Shown: positions 17,555-25,896 of the stretch, in pieces
Layout: the number at the start of each line of letters is the position of its first letter
Position numbering within the stretch: position 1 is the first letter of the stretch
Source of the DNA: Brevibacillus panacihumi W25
GTDB taxonomy: Bacteria; Bacillota; Bacilli; Brevibacillales; Brevibacillaceae
Length of the DNA stretch: 64,000 nucleotides
Direction: 5' to 3'
Assembly (NCBI RefSeq): GCF_000503775.1
Contig: NZ_KI629785.1
Span: 1,363,501-1,427,500 of the forward strand
Translations under genes and position numbers: made by a program
The notes under the pieces: generated by a model
Seen by the model: only the letters and a program-made list of their open reading frames with translations
Database searches by the model: none
What the model was told of the DNA's origin: nothing

Positions 17555-18506
17555 CAGACGACTCCATCCGTTCTGGGTGATCGTCCAAAAGGAAGTGGCA
17601 GATCATCTGAATAGCTGGCGTTTTTATATTCTGCTGCTCTTGCTCGTGCTGACTTGCTTCGGCTCCCTGTATACGGCGATGATGTCGATCCGGGATGCAG
17701 CTCCTTCCGAGGATGCGCTTGCTTCACATCTCTTTCTGAAGCTGTTTACCGTCTCTGACGGAACATTGCCCGCGTTTATGACCTTCATCGCCTTTCTGGG
17801 ACCGCTCCTTGGCATCGGGATGGGGTTTGACGCGATCAATTCGGAGCGAACCAAGGGGACGCTAAACCGTTTGCTTGCCCAACCCATTCATCGCGATTAC
17901 GTCCTGCATGCCAAATTCGTCGCAGCGCTGCTTGTCATCAGCGTCATGTTTTTTGCGCTTGGCTTCCTGGTGATGGGCCTTGGCCTGGTGATGCTCGGCA
18001 TTCCTCCTGCCGCGGAAGAATTTTGGCGAATGGTCATCTTTTTGCTGCTCAGCATCTGCTATGTCGCCTTCTGGCTGAACCTGGCCATTCTTTTCTCGGT
18101 CCGCTTCAGGCAGGCGGCCACCTCAGCCCTTGCAAGCATCGCAGTCTGGATTTTTTTCAGCGTCTTTTTTACGATGATTGTCAGGCTGATCACCACGGCG
18201 ACCTTGCCGTCTCAAGCAGCTGACATGAACGGGTGGCTCAGTCACCAGCAATTCGTCCAGGTTCTGATGAGATTCTCACCGAGCCAGCTGTTCAGTGAAG
18301 CGACGACGATTATGCTGACACCTTCGATCCGAAGTCTAGGGCCCCTGACGATGGAGCAAATCTACGGTGCCATCCCCAGTCCGTTGCCATTGGGACAAAG
18401 CGTGCTGCTGATCTGGCCGCATATCATCGGGTTGCTCGCGGCCACGACCGTCTGCTTCGGATTATCCTATCTGTTGTTTATGCGTCAGGAAATACGCTCT
18501 CGTTAA
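17541..18506 (+). CDS. ABC-2 type exporter permease
   Basis: A 321-aa membrane protein with six predicted helices ([60 protein letters not shown]). [20 protein letters not shown] is the typical ABC-2/NosY loop. The ATG at 17541 lies inside the end of the ATPase gene (14-nt overlap) and has GGGAGGGAAG upstream. It is the last gene of the NEW3-ATPase-permease operon, closed by a terminator at 18516. Confidence 0.9.
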   Translation: MRSDDRRLHPFWVIVQKEVADHLNSWRFYILLLLLVLTCFGSLYTAMMSIRDAAPSEDALASHLFLKLFTVSDGTLPAFMTFIAFLGPLLGIGMGFDAINSERTKGTLNRLLAQPIHRDYVLHAKFVAALLVISVMFFALGFLVMGLGLVMLGIPPAAEEFWRMVIFLLLSICYVAFWLNLAILFSVRFRQAATSALASIAVWIFFSVFFTMIVRLITTATLPSQAADMNGWLSHQQFVQVLMRFSPSQLFSEATTIMLTPSIRSLGPLTMEQIYGAIPSPLPLGQSVLLIWPHIIGLLAATTVCFGLSYLLFMRQEIRSR

Positions 18507-18515
18507 TCTTTTTTC

Positions 18516-18564
18516 GCCTGTGAACGGCTTGTTGAAGAAATTCGAGCCATTCACGGGCATTTTT
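18516..18564 (+). terminator. Rho-independent terminator
   Basis: GCCTGTGAACGGCT pairs with AGCCATTCACGGGC (one mismatch) around a 15-nt loop and is followed by ATTTTT, 10 nt after the permease stop. Confidence 0.75.
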
Positions 18565-18665
18565 CATGCTTTGTCGGTCTGATCCATTCCTTTTTCAGGA
18601 ATATTTTCAGATGACCCGTGAAATTCTAAACTATTATGTCGGACCATTCGCTTTGGAGGAATCCC

Positions 18666-20187
18666 ATGACCTTCCTGATCTCGCTCGTCATTGTCATTGG
18701 CTTTGTGTTATTCGGTGCTATTTCTCCGGAACTATTCGCCAAATCGGCTTCAAAGGTGCTCGGGTTGACCACCACCAATTTTGGTTGGTTCTATCTGATC
18801 GTCGCCTTCGCTTTTTTGATTTTTTGCATCTATCTCGCTTTCAGCAAATACGGTCAGATCACTTTGGGGCAGGATGATGACGAACCCGAGTATTCTCTCC
18901 CGACCTGGTTCAGCATGCTTTTCAGCGCAGGAATGGGAATTGGACTAGTATTTTGGGGCGTTGCCGAGCCGGTATCCCTACTTTGCCCCACCTGCGGGAG
19001 TGACCGGACAAACGACAGAAGCAGCCTCGGCTGCGATGCGGTACGTCTTTTTTCACTGGGGTCTGCATCCCTGGGGGATTTATGCGATCATTGCCCTTTC
19101 ACTTGCGTATTTTCAATTTCGGAAGGGGGCAAAGGGATTGATCTCCTCCACATTCGCCCCTTTGCTTGGCGAAAAAGTAAACGGCCCCATCGGACGGACG
19201 ATTGACGTACTCTCTATCATCGCCACCGCTTTTGGCGTCGCTACCTCGCTTGGTTTGGGGACATTGCAGATCAATGGCGGTTTGTCCCACCTGTTCGGTC
19301 TGGCATCCAGCACCACTGTCCAGATCGGGATTATCGCGGTCATCACTGTCATCTTTCTGCTCTCCGCCACCACGGGGCTGGATAAAGGAATCAAGTTCCT
19401 CAGCAATACCAATCTCGTAGTAGCGCTGCTCCTGCTGCTGCTGACCCTGATTCTCGGGCCGACTGCGTTTTTGTTCGATACCTTTACCAGCACGCTCGGC
19501 AGCTATCTGAACAACCTCGTCTCCATGAGCTTGCGGCTTACTCCCTTTACCCAAGGGAACTGGGTTGCCAATTGGACGCTGTTTTATTGGGCCTGGTGGA
19601 TTGCCTGGGCTCCTTTTGTCGGCACCTTTATCGCCCGTGTATCCAAGGGGCGGACGATTAAAGAGTTCGTGATCTGTGTGATCCTCATCCCGAGCATACT
19701 TAGCTTCATCTGGTTCTCTGTCTTTGGCGGGACCGCCTTGCATCTGGAGATTTTTGACCAAGCCCCGATTGGCGAAGCCGTGCAAAAGGACATTTCCACC
19801 GCCTTGTTTCTCGCGCTGGAACAGCTCCCCTGGGGAACGATACTCGCTGTCGTGGCTCTGGTTCTGATCATCACCTTTTTCATCACATCGGCTGATTCCG
19901 CTACGTTTGTCCTCGGGATGCTGAGCTCCGACGGTTCCCTCGATCCGTCCAATCGCGTCAAAATCATCTGGGGCATCCTCCAGTCTACTATCGCTGTCGT
20001 TCTCCTTCTCAGCGGCGGGCTGGAGGGATTGCAGACGGCTTCGATTGTGGCTGCCCTCCCGTTTGCAATTATCATGGTATTCATGTGCTTCTCCTTGTTG
20101 CGCGCCTTGCGTGAAGAGGAGCGCTTGGCGAAAAAGCGGCGGAGGGAACAAGCCAAAAAGCTCGAACGGCTATTAAAAGATGTATGA
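18666..20187 (+). pseudogene. BCCT-family glycine betaine/choline transporter with a one-base frameshift
   Basis: The start (ATG 18666, GGAGG 6 nt upstream) encodes BCCT helices and SAGMGIGLVFWGVAEPVS. The conserved continuation, YFAPPAGVTGQTTEA, is in another frame. The switch falls in CCC at 18976-18978; removing one C restores VAEPVS-YFAPPAG. Downstream, WTLFYWAWWIAWAPFVGTFI is the BCCT substrate site signature, and the frame stays open to 20187. A restored protein would have about 507 residues, the normal family length, with a basic C-terminal tail. The long intact second frame suggests a recent mutation or a sequencing error. Confidence 0.88.
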
Positions 20188-20199
20188 TTAGGAAGGAAA

Positions 20200-20240
20200 G
20201 AAACCCTTAGTCCGATTTCGTTTTGGACTAAGGGTTTCTT
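20200..20240 (+). terminator. Rho-independent terminator of the BCCT gene
   Basis: GAAACCCTTAGTCC and GGACTAAGGGTTTC form a perfect 14-bp stem with an 11-nt loop, followed by TT. Confidence 0.75.
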
Positions 20241-20363
20241 ATGGTTGAAAATATGCCTGCCTCATGGAACTCCCTCCTTTCGAATCGGCAATACGGTGCA
20301 CAAAAAGTCGGATGGTTCGTCTGCTTTCCTGCTATTCTGTTGGTAACAAAGGAGGTGGTGGAA

Positions 20364-20752
20364 ATGAATTTCCTCGCAAATATGAATGCAGCCTTGCAGT
20401 ATATCGAAACAAACCTCACAGACGAGGTCGACTTTCACGAAGTGGCAAGACTGGCCTGTTCATCCGAGTATCACTTCACCAGGATGTTTTCGTTTCTTGC
20501 TGGGATTACGCTGTCCGAGTACATCCGCCGCAGACGCCTTACGCTGGCGGCCTTTGAACTTCAACATTCTCAAGCGAAGGTCATCGATGTGGCAGTCAAA
20601 TACGGCTACAGCTCTGCAGATGCTTTCTCTCGCGCTTTTCAGGAGCTGCACGGGGTCACGCCGTCAAAAGCGAGAAACCGGGAGCAGGCACTCAAAGCAT
20701 TTCCACGCATGACCTTTCAATTAACCATCCAAGGAGCCATTCCTGTAATGAA
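20364..20752 (+). pseudogene. AraC-type regulator, N-terminal piece (fragment 1 of 3)
   Basis: The ATG at 20364 follows AAGGAGGTGGTGGAA. The piece encodes both helix-turn-helix motifs of an AraC protein ([20 protein letters not shown] and [20 protein letters not shown]) and reaches [16 protein letters not shown], where related Bacillota regulators continue into a GyrI-like effector-binding domain. That domain is found on the far side of an IS element at 22546. Translation now ends at 20768 after a few IS-derived codons. The truncated DNA-binding half could still be made but has lost its ligand domain. Confidence 0.85.
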
Positions 20753-20843
20753 TGAATTTGGGGTTTGAATAAAAAAAGCACCTTCTGTAAACTGGGAAAC
20801 GTTCCGTCCAAAGAACAATTACCCGTACAGGAGGTACTCCACA

Positions 20844-22139
20844 ATGAAGTATAAGCAATCGAAAAAGCAGAATCAACGTATTCAACAAATTACCGAATTA
20901 ACCCTTGTTGTCGGTGCAGATATTGCCAAGAAAACGCATGTTGCCAGAGCTGTCGATTTCCGCGGAATCGAGATTGGTAAGGACTGTGTGTTCGGCAATG
21001 ACCATTCTGGCCTGACGAAACTCGTTTCGTGGATGAAGGAGCTTCAGCGGCAATACGCCAAGACGGATATCATCTTGGGCATTGAGCCAACCGGACACTA
21101 CTGGTTTCCACTGGCCGAATTTCTGCATCGAGAAAACATCAAAGTCGTTATCGTGAATCCTCATCACGTCAATAAAAGCAAAGAACTTGAAGACAATTCA
21201 CCGACGAAGAATGATTACAAGGATGCTAGGTTAATCGCTGATTTAGTTCGCAATGGCAAGTACAGCGAGCCCAAATTGCCTACGAGCGTTTATGCCGATC
21301 TTCGTATTCTCATGAACCTTCGAGAGAAGGTGATGGTGAACTTCGGTCAAGTCCAACGGCGTATCCAGAACTGGCTTGATCGCTTCTTTCCGGAGTACAG
21401 CCTTGTGTTTAAAGATTGGGAAGGAAAGGCCTCGCTCATCACGCTTCGTGAATTTCCGACGCCACAGGAGATTGTATCGCTTGGCGCGAGTACAATCGTG
21501 AACCGATGGAAGGAAGACGTGAAGCGAGCGGTTGGCTCCAAACGTGCAGCGCAACTCCTACAAGCTGCCACAAACTCAATTGGACTTACCGAAGGGCTGA
21601 CGGCGGCGAAAATCGAGCTCAAGGCCTTACTGGAACAATATGAACTATTCTCAAGGCAACTTGAAGAAATCATGGCGCAAGTGGAAGCATTGCTTGCACA
21701 AATTCCAGGTACAAATGAAATGCTGACAGTACCAGGAATCGGCGTTGTTACGCTGGCGGGCTTCTTGGCTGAAGTTGGTGATCTTAGCGGTTATGACCAT
21801 GGGCAGCAGATCATCCGTCTTGCTGGATTTAACCTCAAAGAGAACAGTTCCGGCAAGAAGAAGGGCAAGTCCACGATTACCAAGCGTGGACGATCCCGAC
21901 TAAGAGCCTTGCTATTTCGGGCGATGATGCCGATGGTCGCCAAAAACGCCGAATTCAAGGCGTTGCACCATTACTTTACGAAGCGAAGTCATAATCCGCT
22001 CAAGAAGAAGCAGTCTATAGTGGCACTCTGCGGGAAGCTCATTCGCGTACTGTACACACTAGGCACGAAGTGCATTCCGTACAATGCGTCCGACGTATTA
22101 GGACCTGTACGCCAGTCCCAAATACAGATGGTAGCTTAA
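20844..22139 (+). CDS. IS110-family transposase (DEDD recombinase)
   Basis: The 431-aa product has the N-terminal RuvC-like DEDD domain: VVGADIAKKTHVARAVD (first Asp), ILGIEPTGHYWFPLAEFL (Glu) and NDYKDARLIADLV (Asp). The C-terminal domain has the VPGIGVVTLAGFLAEVGD helix-hairpin-helix-like segment and LKENSSGKKKGKSTITKRGR, the region of the catalytic Ser. The length is typical. The ATG has AGGAGG about 9 nt upstream. It appears intact, so the element may be active. Confidence 0.95.
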   Translation: MKYKQSKKQNQRIQQITELTLVVGADIAKKTHVARAVDFRGIEIGKDCVFGNDHSGLTKLVSWMKELQRQYAKTDIILGIEPTGHYWFPLAEFLHRENIKVVIVNPHHVNKSKELEDNSPTKNDYKDARLIADLVRNGKYSEPKLPTSVYADLRILMNLREKVMVNFGQVQRRIQNWLDRFFPEYSLVFKDWEGKASLITLREFPTPQEIVSLGASTIVNRWKEDVKRAVGSKRAAQLLQAATNSIGLTEGLTAAKIELKALLEQYELFSRQLEEIMAQVEALLAQIPGTNEMLTVPGIGVVTLAGFLAEVGDLSGYDHGQQIIRLAGFNLKENSSGKKKGKSTITKRGRSRLRALLFRAMMPMVAKNAEFKALHHYFTKRSHNPLKKKQSIVALCGKLIRVLYTLGTKCIPYNASDVLGPVRQSQIQMVA

Positions 22140-22149
22140 ATTCAAACGA

Positions 22150-22340
22150 TATTCTCGTTTCTCACAAGAGCTTGGAAGTAAACCAATGACAACAGAAGCA
22201 CGGAGCAGCCGCAGGATCTATTCCGTAAGGGCAACGACCCAGTAAAGGAGCAAGAAGCGGCGTCCACACCTTGAGAGGCAGAACGAAGGAATGTAAGGGC
22301 GAAGACCCAGCGTGACATGGGAGGGTAAGCCGTCAGGGGA
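22150..22340 (+). ncRNA. Candidate bridge RNA region of the IS1111-like element
   Basis: The 3' non-coding part of the element is free of a convincing gene and holds a repeated hairpin motif: GTAAGGGCAACGACCCAG and then GTAAGGGCGAAGACCCAG. In IS1111-type elements, RNA-guided recombination uses a bridge RNA from this side of the transposase gene. The position agrees; the exact ends and guide loops could not be set by eye. Confidence 0.4.
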
Positions 22341-22545
22341 ATGGAGTGGATATCCAAATGTGCGGTCATACGATTTACCAATAGATTGGAAAAAAGATTC
22401 GAATCTTTATTCCCGCCACCGGCTCATCCAGAAAAATATTCCATAATTACATGCTTCGCCCACTTCTCTGGAATGTTGATGGTTGAAAATCTAAGAATGA
22501 GTGAGCAAACGCGAGAAAACATTAATTTATAGTGGGAGGAGAAGA

Positions 22546-22765
22546 AATGAACTATCGTATCGAAGAAAAAGAAGCTTTTCGCATCATCGGAATTACGAAA
22601 AGAGTCCCCATTGTTTTCAACGGCGTGAATCCGGAGATTGCCGCTATGTGGGGACAGCTTAACGCGGAGACCCTCCAGATGCTCAAGCAGCAATCCAATG
22701 TCGAGCCAAAAGGAATCATCAGTGCATCGACGAATTTTTCCGAAGGCCGAATGGAGGAAACCAGC
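22546..22765 (+). pseudogene. GyrI-like effector-binding domain, first part (fragment 2 of 3)
   Basis: The frame from the ATG at 22547 encodes [19 protein letters not shown] and continues to EGRMEETS, the first half of a GyrI-like ligand-binding domain. The sequence stops matching at 22766, where TAA from the second IS element follows. The missing half resumes at 24362. GGAGGAG lies 6 nt before the ATG, just inside the first IS, so a short product could be translated, but it would be a partial fold. Confidence 0.85.
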
Positions 22766-22874
22766 TAATATTTTGTCAAGAGTATCCTTATTATTTTCTT
22801 TGAAGTTGTGCTATATTGTTGAAAAGCATGCAAAATAACCTCTCTAAAGGGAGAGGTTATGGAAATTCATTCCA

Positions 22875-24113
22875 TTACGCTGACTGAAAGTCAGCCTTAT
22901 AAGGTTCGCTTCTCGTTAAAATGCAGTATATCCAGCGGATTAGCTTATTCACACAAGCAATCACAACCTGTTTGTGGGGCTTTCCTTCCCCCTTTTTCAC
23001 GTCATAATACTCACGTAATCGCTGATTTACTGAGCTTTGTAAGAGACACCCCTTTCGTCTTCTTACTCCGCATTGTACAGCTTGGTACAGCGCTCTTCGC
23101 AAGCGTTTGGAACCCCGTTTGGTAATTCGGTTTGTGCTTGCTGTGAACTTTCCGGAGGATGTGACACTTGGGTCAACCCCAGCGAATGCGACCAATTTCT
23201 TTGCGTGGTCAAACCGTTCGATTTCCCCAATTTCGGCCAGGATTGTGGCAGCAATCTTGTTTCCCACGCCGGGAATCGAACGGAGTAGATCATATTCTTT
23301 TTTTTCTTCAGCCAGGGCATCTATTTGTTTTTCAAGCTTGGATAGATGCTCCTGGTATTGAAGTAGCAACGTGATGAACATACGTAAACTAAGCACATAA
23401 CTCTCATGGACCCCTTCTTGAAAGGGGCTTTTTTCTGCCGCTGCCATCATATCTATTGCCTTTTCCTTTGCCCACTTCGGTGACCGTCCACGAACAAGCT
23501 TTGTGTTCATACACTCCGCTAGCTTGTCCACTCCTGCCGTTTTTACCGCCCCTGGTGTTGAATACATTTCCAACACTCCCAATGATACCGTTGAATACAA
23601 ATCCCCAAACACACCTTCATACGTGGGAAAGACCTGGTCTAGGACAGCCCGAAATTGCAATTTTGTCTGAACATACATATCCGTCATTGCCTCATGTTGT
23701 CTCGTGAGATGACGTAAATGAAGCCAGTGCGTTTCCTGCTTTTGGTACGGTTCAAACTCCTCTTTGTAATAAAGTTCTCCTAAATGAACCGCGTCCAATT
23801 TATCGGTCTTCACTTTTCTTAGGTGCGTTTTCTTAGCCCGCTGGGCTAATAAGGGATTAAGGATATACAGGTCATAATTTTTCTCCTCTGCCCACTCTAC
23901 AATGGGAAGGTGGTAGTGACCTGTAGCCTCAAGAATAATTGCTGGACGACAACCGCTGTCCTTTTCTACTTCCTTTAGCCTTCCATGAAGCCATTCCAAA
24001 TCTGTTATGGTATGCGAAAAACGAAATCCTTTTCCGTATAATTTGTTCCGATCCAGAAAGATCTGTGCTTGGCTTTCTCCTTTTGCCACATCGATTCCTA
24101 CAACTGGATTCAC
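22875..24113 (-). CDS. IS110-family transposase (DEDD recombinase)
   Basis: The 412-aa protein has DEDD motifs VVGIDVAKGESQAQI, IILEATGHYHLPIVEW and KTDKLDAVHLGEL, the central LLRSIPGVGNKIAATILAEI segment, and SVTSSGKFTASTNRITKRGS near the catalytic Ser. It is only distantly similar to the transposase at 20844. I chose the GTG at 24113 (AGGGGAAGGAAG upstream); the open frame to 24224 would run into the non-coding 5' region. The protein appears intact. Confidence 0.93.
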   Translation of the reverse strand: MNPVVGIDVAKGESQAQIFLDRNKLYGKGFRFSHTITDLEWLHGRLKEVEKDSGCRPAIILEATGHYHLPIVEWAEEKNYDLYILNPLLAQRAKKTHLRKVKTDKLDAVHLGELYYKEEFEPYQKQETHWLHLRHLTRQHEAMTDMYVQTKLQFRAVLDQVFPTYEGVFGDLYSTVSLGVLEMYSTPGAVKTAGVDKLAECMNTKLVRGRSPKWAKEKAIDMMAAAEKSPFQEGVHESYVLSLRMFITLLLQYQEHLSKLEKQIDALAEEKKEYDLLRSIPGVGNKIAATILAEIGEIERFDHAKKLVAFAGVDPSVTSSGKFTASTNRITKRGSKRLRRALYQAVQCGVRRRKGCLLQSSVNQRLREYYDVKKGEGKPHKQVVIACVNKLIRWIYCILTRSEPYKADFQSA

Positions 24114-24361
24114 GTTCTTCCTTCCCCTCACTTCTTTTACCGGCAGCCCCTTTAGCACTTGTATGCCATAGCTTCGCATGTGATACGGGATCTTGTCCCA
24201 ACCAGCCCAAACATAGTTGTACAAGTAGGGGGTGAACAGTTTCCTCCACGGGTTTTTCCCAAAAAGGGGATCGTTCTACCCGGCTACCAATAGAGTAAAG
24301 CCATTTCCATGAAAAATGGCCAGCCAGTTTTTTCTGGCTGACCTCATAATACGAAAAAGGG
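24114..24361 (-). ncRNA. Candidate bridge RNA region of the IS110-subgroup element
   Basis: This 248-nt 5' region has no supportable gene and contains hairpin-forming segments, for example GGCCAGCCAG opposite CTGGCTGACC around 24319-24344. In IS110-subgroup elements the bridge RNA is transcribed from this side. I could not identify target- and donor-binding loops by eye. Confidence 0.4.
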
Positions 24362-24640
24362 GAATTGGACTATTACATCGGCGTAGCGACGACAAACGAA
24401 TGCCCGCCTGGTCTCGCTGCGCTTGAAGTAGCAGCGTCCACCTGGGCAGTATTTGAGGCAATCGGACCTTTCCCCCAGACGCTCCAAAATACCTGGGGAC
24501 GCATCTATTCCGAGTGGTTTCCTACTTCCAGCTACGAGCTGGCGAAAGGGCCGGAAATGTTATGGAATGCGCATAAAGATACAACTTCCCCTACTTTTAA
24601 AAGCGAGATCTGGATTCCGGTCGTCAAACGCATGTCCTAA
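24362..24640 (+). pseudogene. GyrI-like effector-binding domain, second part (fragment 3 of 3)
   Basis: The frame continues [18 protein letters not shown] and ends [11 protein letters not shown] at 24640, completing the GyrI-like fold that starts in fragment 2. It has no start codon or ribosome site of its own and is presumably silent. Joined to fragments 1 and 2 it would give a regulator of about 290 residues, the normal size for AraC-GyrI proteins of Bacillota. Confidence 0.88.
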
Positions 24641-24658
24641 TCAACGGGAATCAACAAT

Positions 24659-24691
24659 GAACCCCCTGCTTTTCTAAAAAGCAGGGGGTTC
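24659..24691. terminator. Bidirectional terminator
   Basis: GAACCCCCTGCTTTT and AAAAGCAGGGGGTTC form a perfect 15-bp stem with a 3-nt loop. It lies between the stop of the AraC-GyrI remnant and the convergent M20 gene and can serve both strands. Confidence 0.88.
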
Positions 24692-24699
24692 GGTTATGA

Positions 24700-25896
24700 C
24701 TAGGACGACTTTTCTTCACTCAAATAAGCCAACGCCAAGGCGATATAGTAGCGAATGGAATCCAGGTACTTCTCAACCTCTACCCATTCATCCGGCTGAT
24801 GCGCCATGCTGGGCTCCCCCGGGCCGTAGATCAGAACGGGAATGCCGTTCAGATTCGGCTGATAGATAGAAGCATCTGTGTAGTAATTGACCCCGCGAGG
24901 CGCAGCATCCTCTGCCATTCCCGCTACCTTCATGGCAGTGCGAATAAAAGGATCGTCAGACGGCGTATCAACATAAGACATGTCATTCAAGATTTTTAGC
25001 TGATAAGACGCCGCTAGGGACGCTTTTTGGGCGAGCCGCCCGATATCTTCGAGAATCCGCTCATGGCTTTGCCCCGGAACGGTCCGAATATCGAGGGTCA
25101 CGCTGCACTGATCGGGCACGACGTTGGGGCTGACGCCGCCGCGAATCATTCCGATGTTCAGTGTAGAGCCGCCGAGGATGGCATGAGGCTCATGCTCCAG
25201 CCGATAAGCATTCAGCTCCGCTATGAAACGATGGATCGCCTGGATCGCGTTGATGCCGTGATCGGGCATGGAGCCGTGCGCCGTCTTGCCGTACATGGTC
25301 ACCTCAAGCCAGAGCGCGCCTTTATGGGCGACGATGACCTGATTGGCGGTAGGTTCGCTGACCACGATCGCAGAAGCATGATCGATCTGGCCTTTCTTCA
25401 CCACTTCCTTGGCTCCCAGACAGTCTACTTCTTCTCCTACTGTCCCTGCAAAAAGCAGATTTCCAGGCAGCGAGATCCCCGACTTGGCGAGGCATTCCAT
25501 GGCGATGATCATCGCTGCGACACCGCTTTTCATGTCCGTCGTGCCGCGGCCGTAGATGCGGTCGCCTACTCGTTGACCCGCAAACGGGGGATACGTCCAT
25601 TCCACCCCTCCGACTGGAACGGTATCAAAATGCCCGCTGAACACCAGGGTTTTCCCCTGATCCCTGACTGCTTTCTCTGAAGGCTTGCCATACAGGGAAA
25701 TGAGCAGATTGGCCCGATCCTCTGTCACCAAGTCCATCTCCATGTGCAGCCCGCTGTCCTGCAGCCGCTTCTGAATCGCTTCTGCTACGGCCCGCTCCGC
25801 TCCAGGCGGATTCACACTGTTGATCTGGACGAGCGACTGCAAAAAAGCGACCGCATCTGCTTGATCCACTTGTGCAAACAGATCATTGGCATTCAT
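24700..25896 (-). CDS. M20-family metallopeptidase / amidohydrolase (ArgE/DapE-like), copy 1
   Basis: A 398-aa M20 enzyme with the zinc motifs FSGHFDTVPVGG (His, Asp), GRGTTDMKSGVAAM (bridging Asp) and FAGTVGEEVDCLGAKE (catalytic Glu pair), and the dimerisation region GKTAHGSMPDHGINA. These enzymes hydrolyse N-acyl or peptide bonds; the substrate is unknown. I chose the ATG at 25896 (GGGGAGG about 10 nt upstream). The kinase stop overlaps it (ATGA), so the two genes are coupled. It is the last gene of the sugar-type operon, suggesting removal of an acyl or amino-acyl group from an imported compound. Confidence 0.88.
   Translation of the reverse strand: MNANDLFAQVDQADAVAFLQSLVQINSVNPPGAERAVAEAIQKRLQDSGLHMEMDLVTEDRANLLISLYGKPSEKAVRDQGKTLVFSGHFDTVPVGGVEWTYPPFAGQRVGDRIYGRGTTDMKSGVAAMIIAMECLAKSGISLPGNLLFAGTVGEEVDCLGAKEVVKKGQIDHASAIVVSEPTANQVIVAHKGALWLEVTMYGKTAHGSMPDHGINAIQAIHRFIAELNAYRLEHEPHAILGGSTLNIGMIRGGVSPNVVPDQCSVTLDIRTVPGQSHERILEDIGRLAQKASLAASYQLKILNDMSYVDTPSDDPFIRTAMKVAGMAEDAAPRGVNYYTDASIYQPNLNGIPVLIYGPGEPSMAHQPDEWVEVEKYLDSIRYYIALALAYLSEEKSS

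Larger units (their letters stand above)
20747..22545 (+). mobile_element. IS110-family element, IS1111-like layout, about 1.8 kb
   Basis: The boundaries come from the host gene. AATGAA occurs at 20747-20752 and again at 22546-22551; removing one copy plus the intervening 1799 bp joins GTAATGAACTATCG and restores an in-frame AraC-GyrI protein. The element carries one transposase gene with a short 5' region (97 nt) and a long 3' region (406 nt), the layout of the IS1111 subgroup. No terminal inverted repeats are apparent. The exact ends could move within the shared 6 bases. Confidence 0.75.
22766..24361 (-). mobile_element. IS110-family element, IS110-subgroup layout, about 1.6 kb
   Basis: The ends are set by the broken GyrI domain: host reading EETS ends at 22765 and ELDYYIGVA resumes at 24362, in frame after removal of 1596 bp. 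The transposase lies on the minus strand with a long 5' region (248 nt) and a short 3' region (109 nt), the reverse of the neighbouring element's layout. No obvious terminal repeats or target duplication. A hairpin with CCTCTCT/AGAGAGG arms at 22840-22858 probably ends the transposase transcript. Confidence 0.78.

Noticed and set aside
19099..20151. 350-aa minus-strand frame
   Set aside because: Antisense to the BCCT transporter; composition is that of a shadow frame rich in Gln, Asp and Arg.
20747..24361. Composite transposon made of the two IS110-family elements
   Set aside because: The two transposases are of different subgroups and in opposite orientation, and the segment between them is simply host gene sequence.
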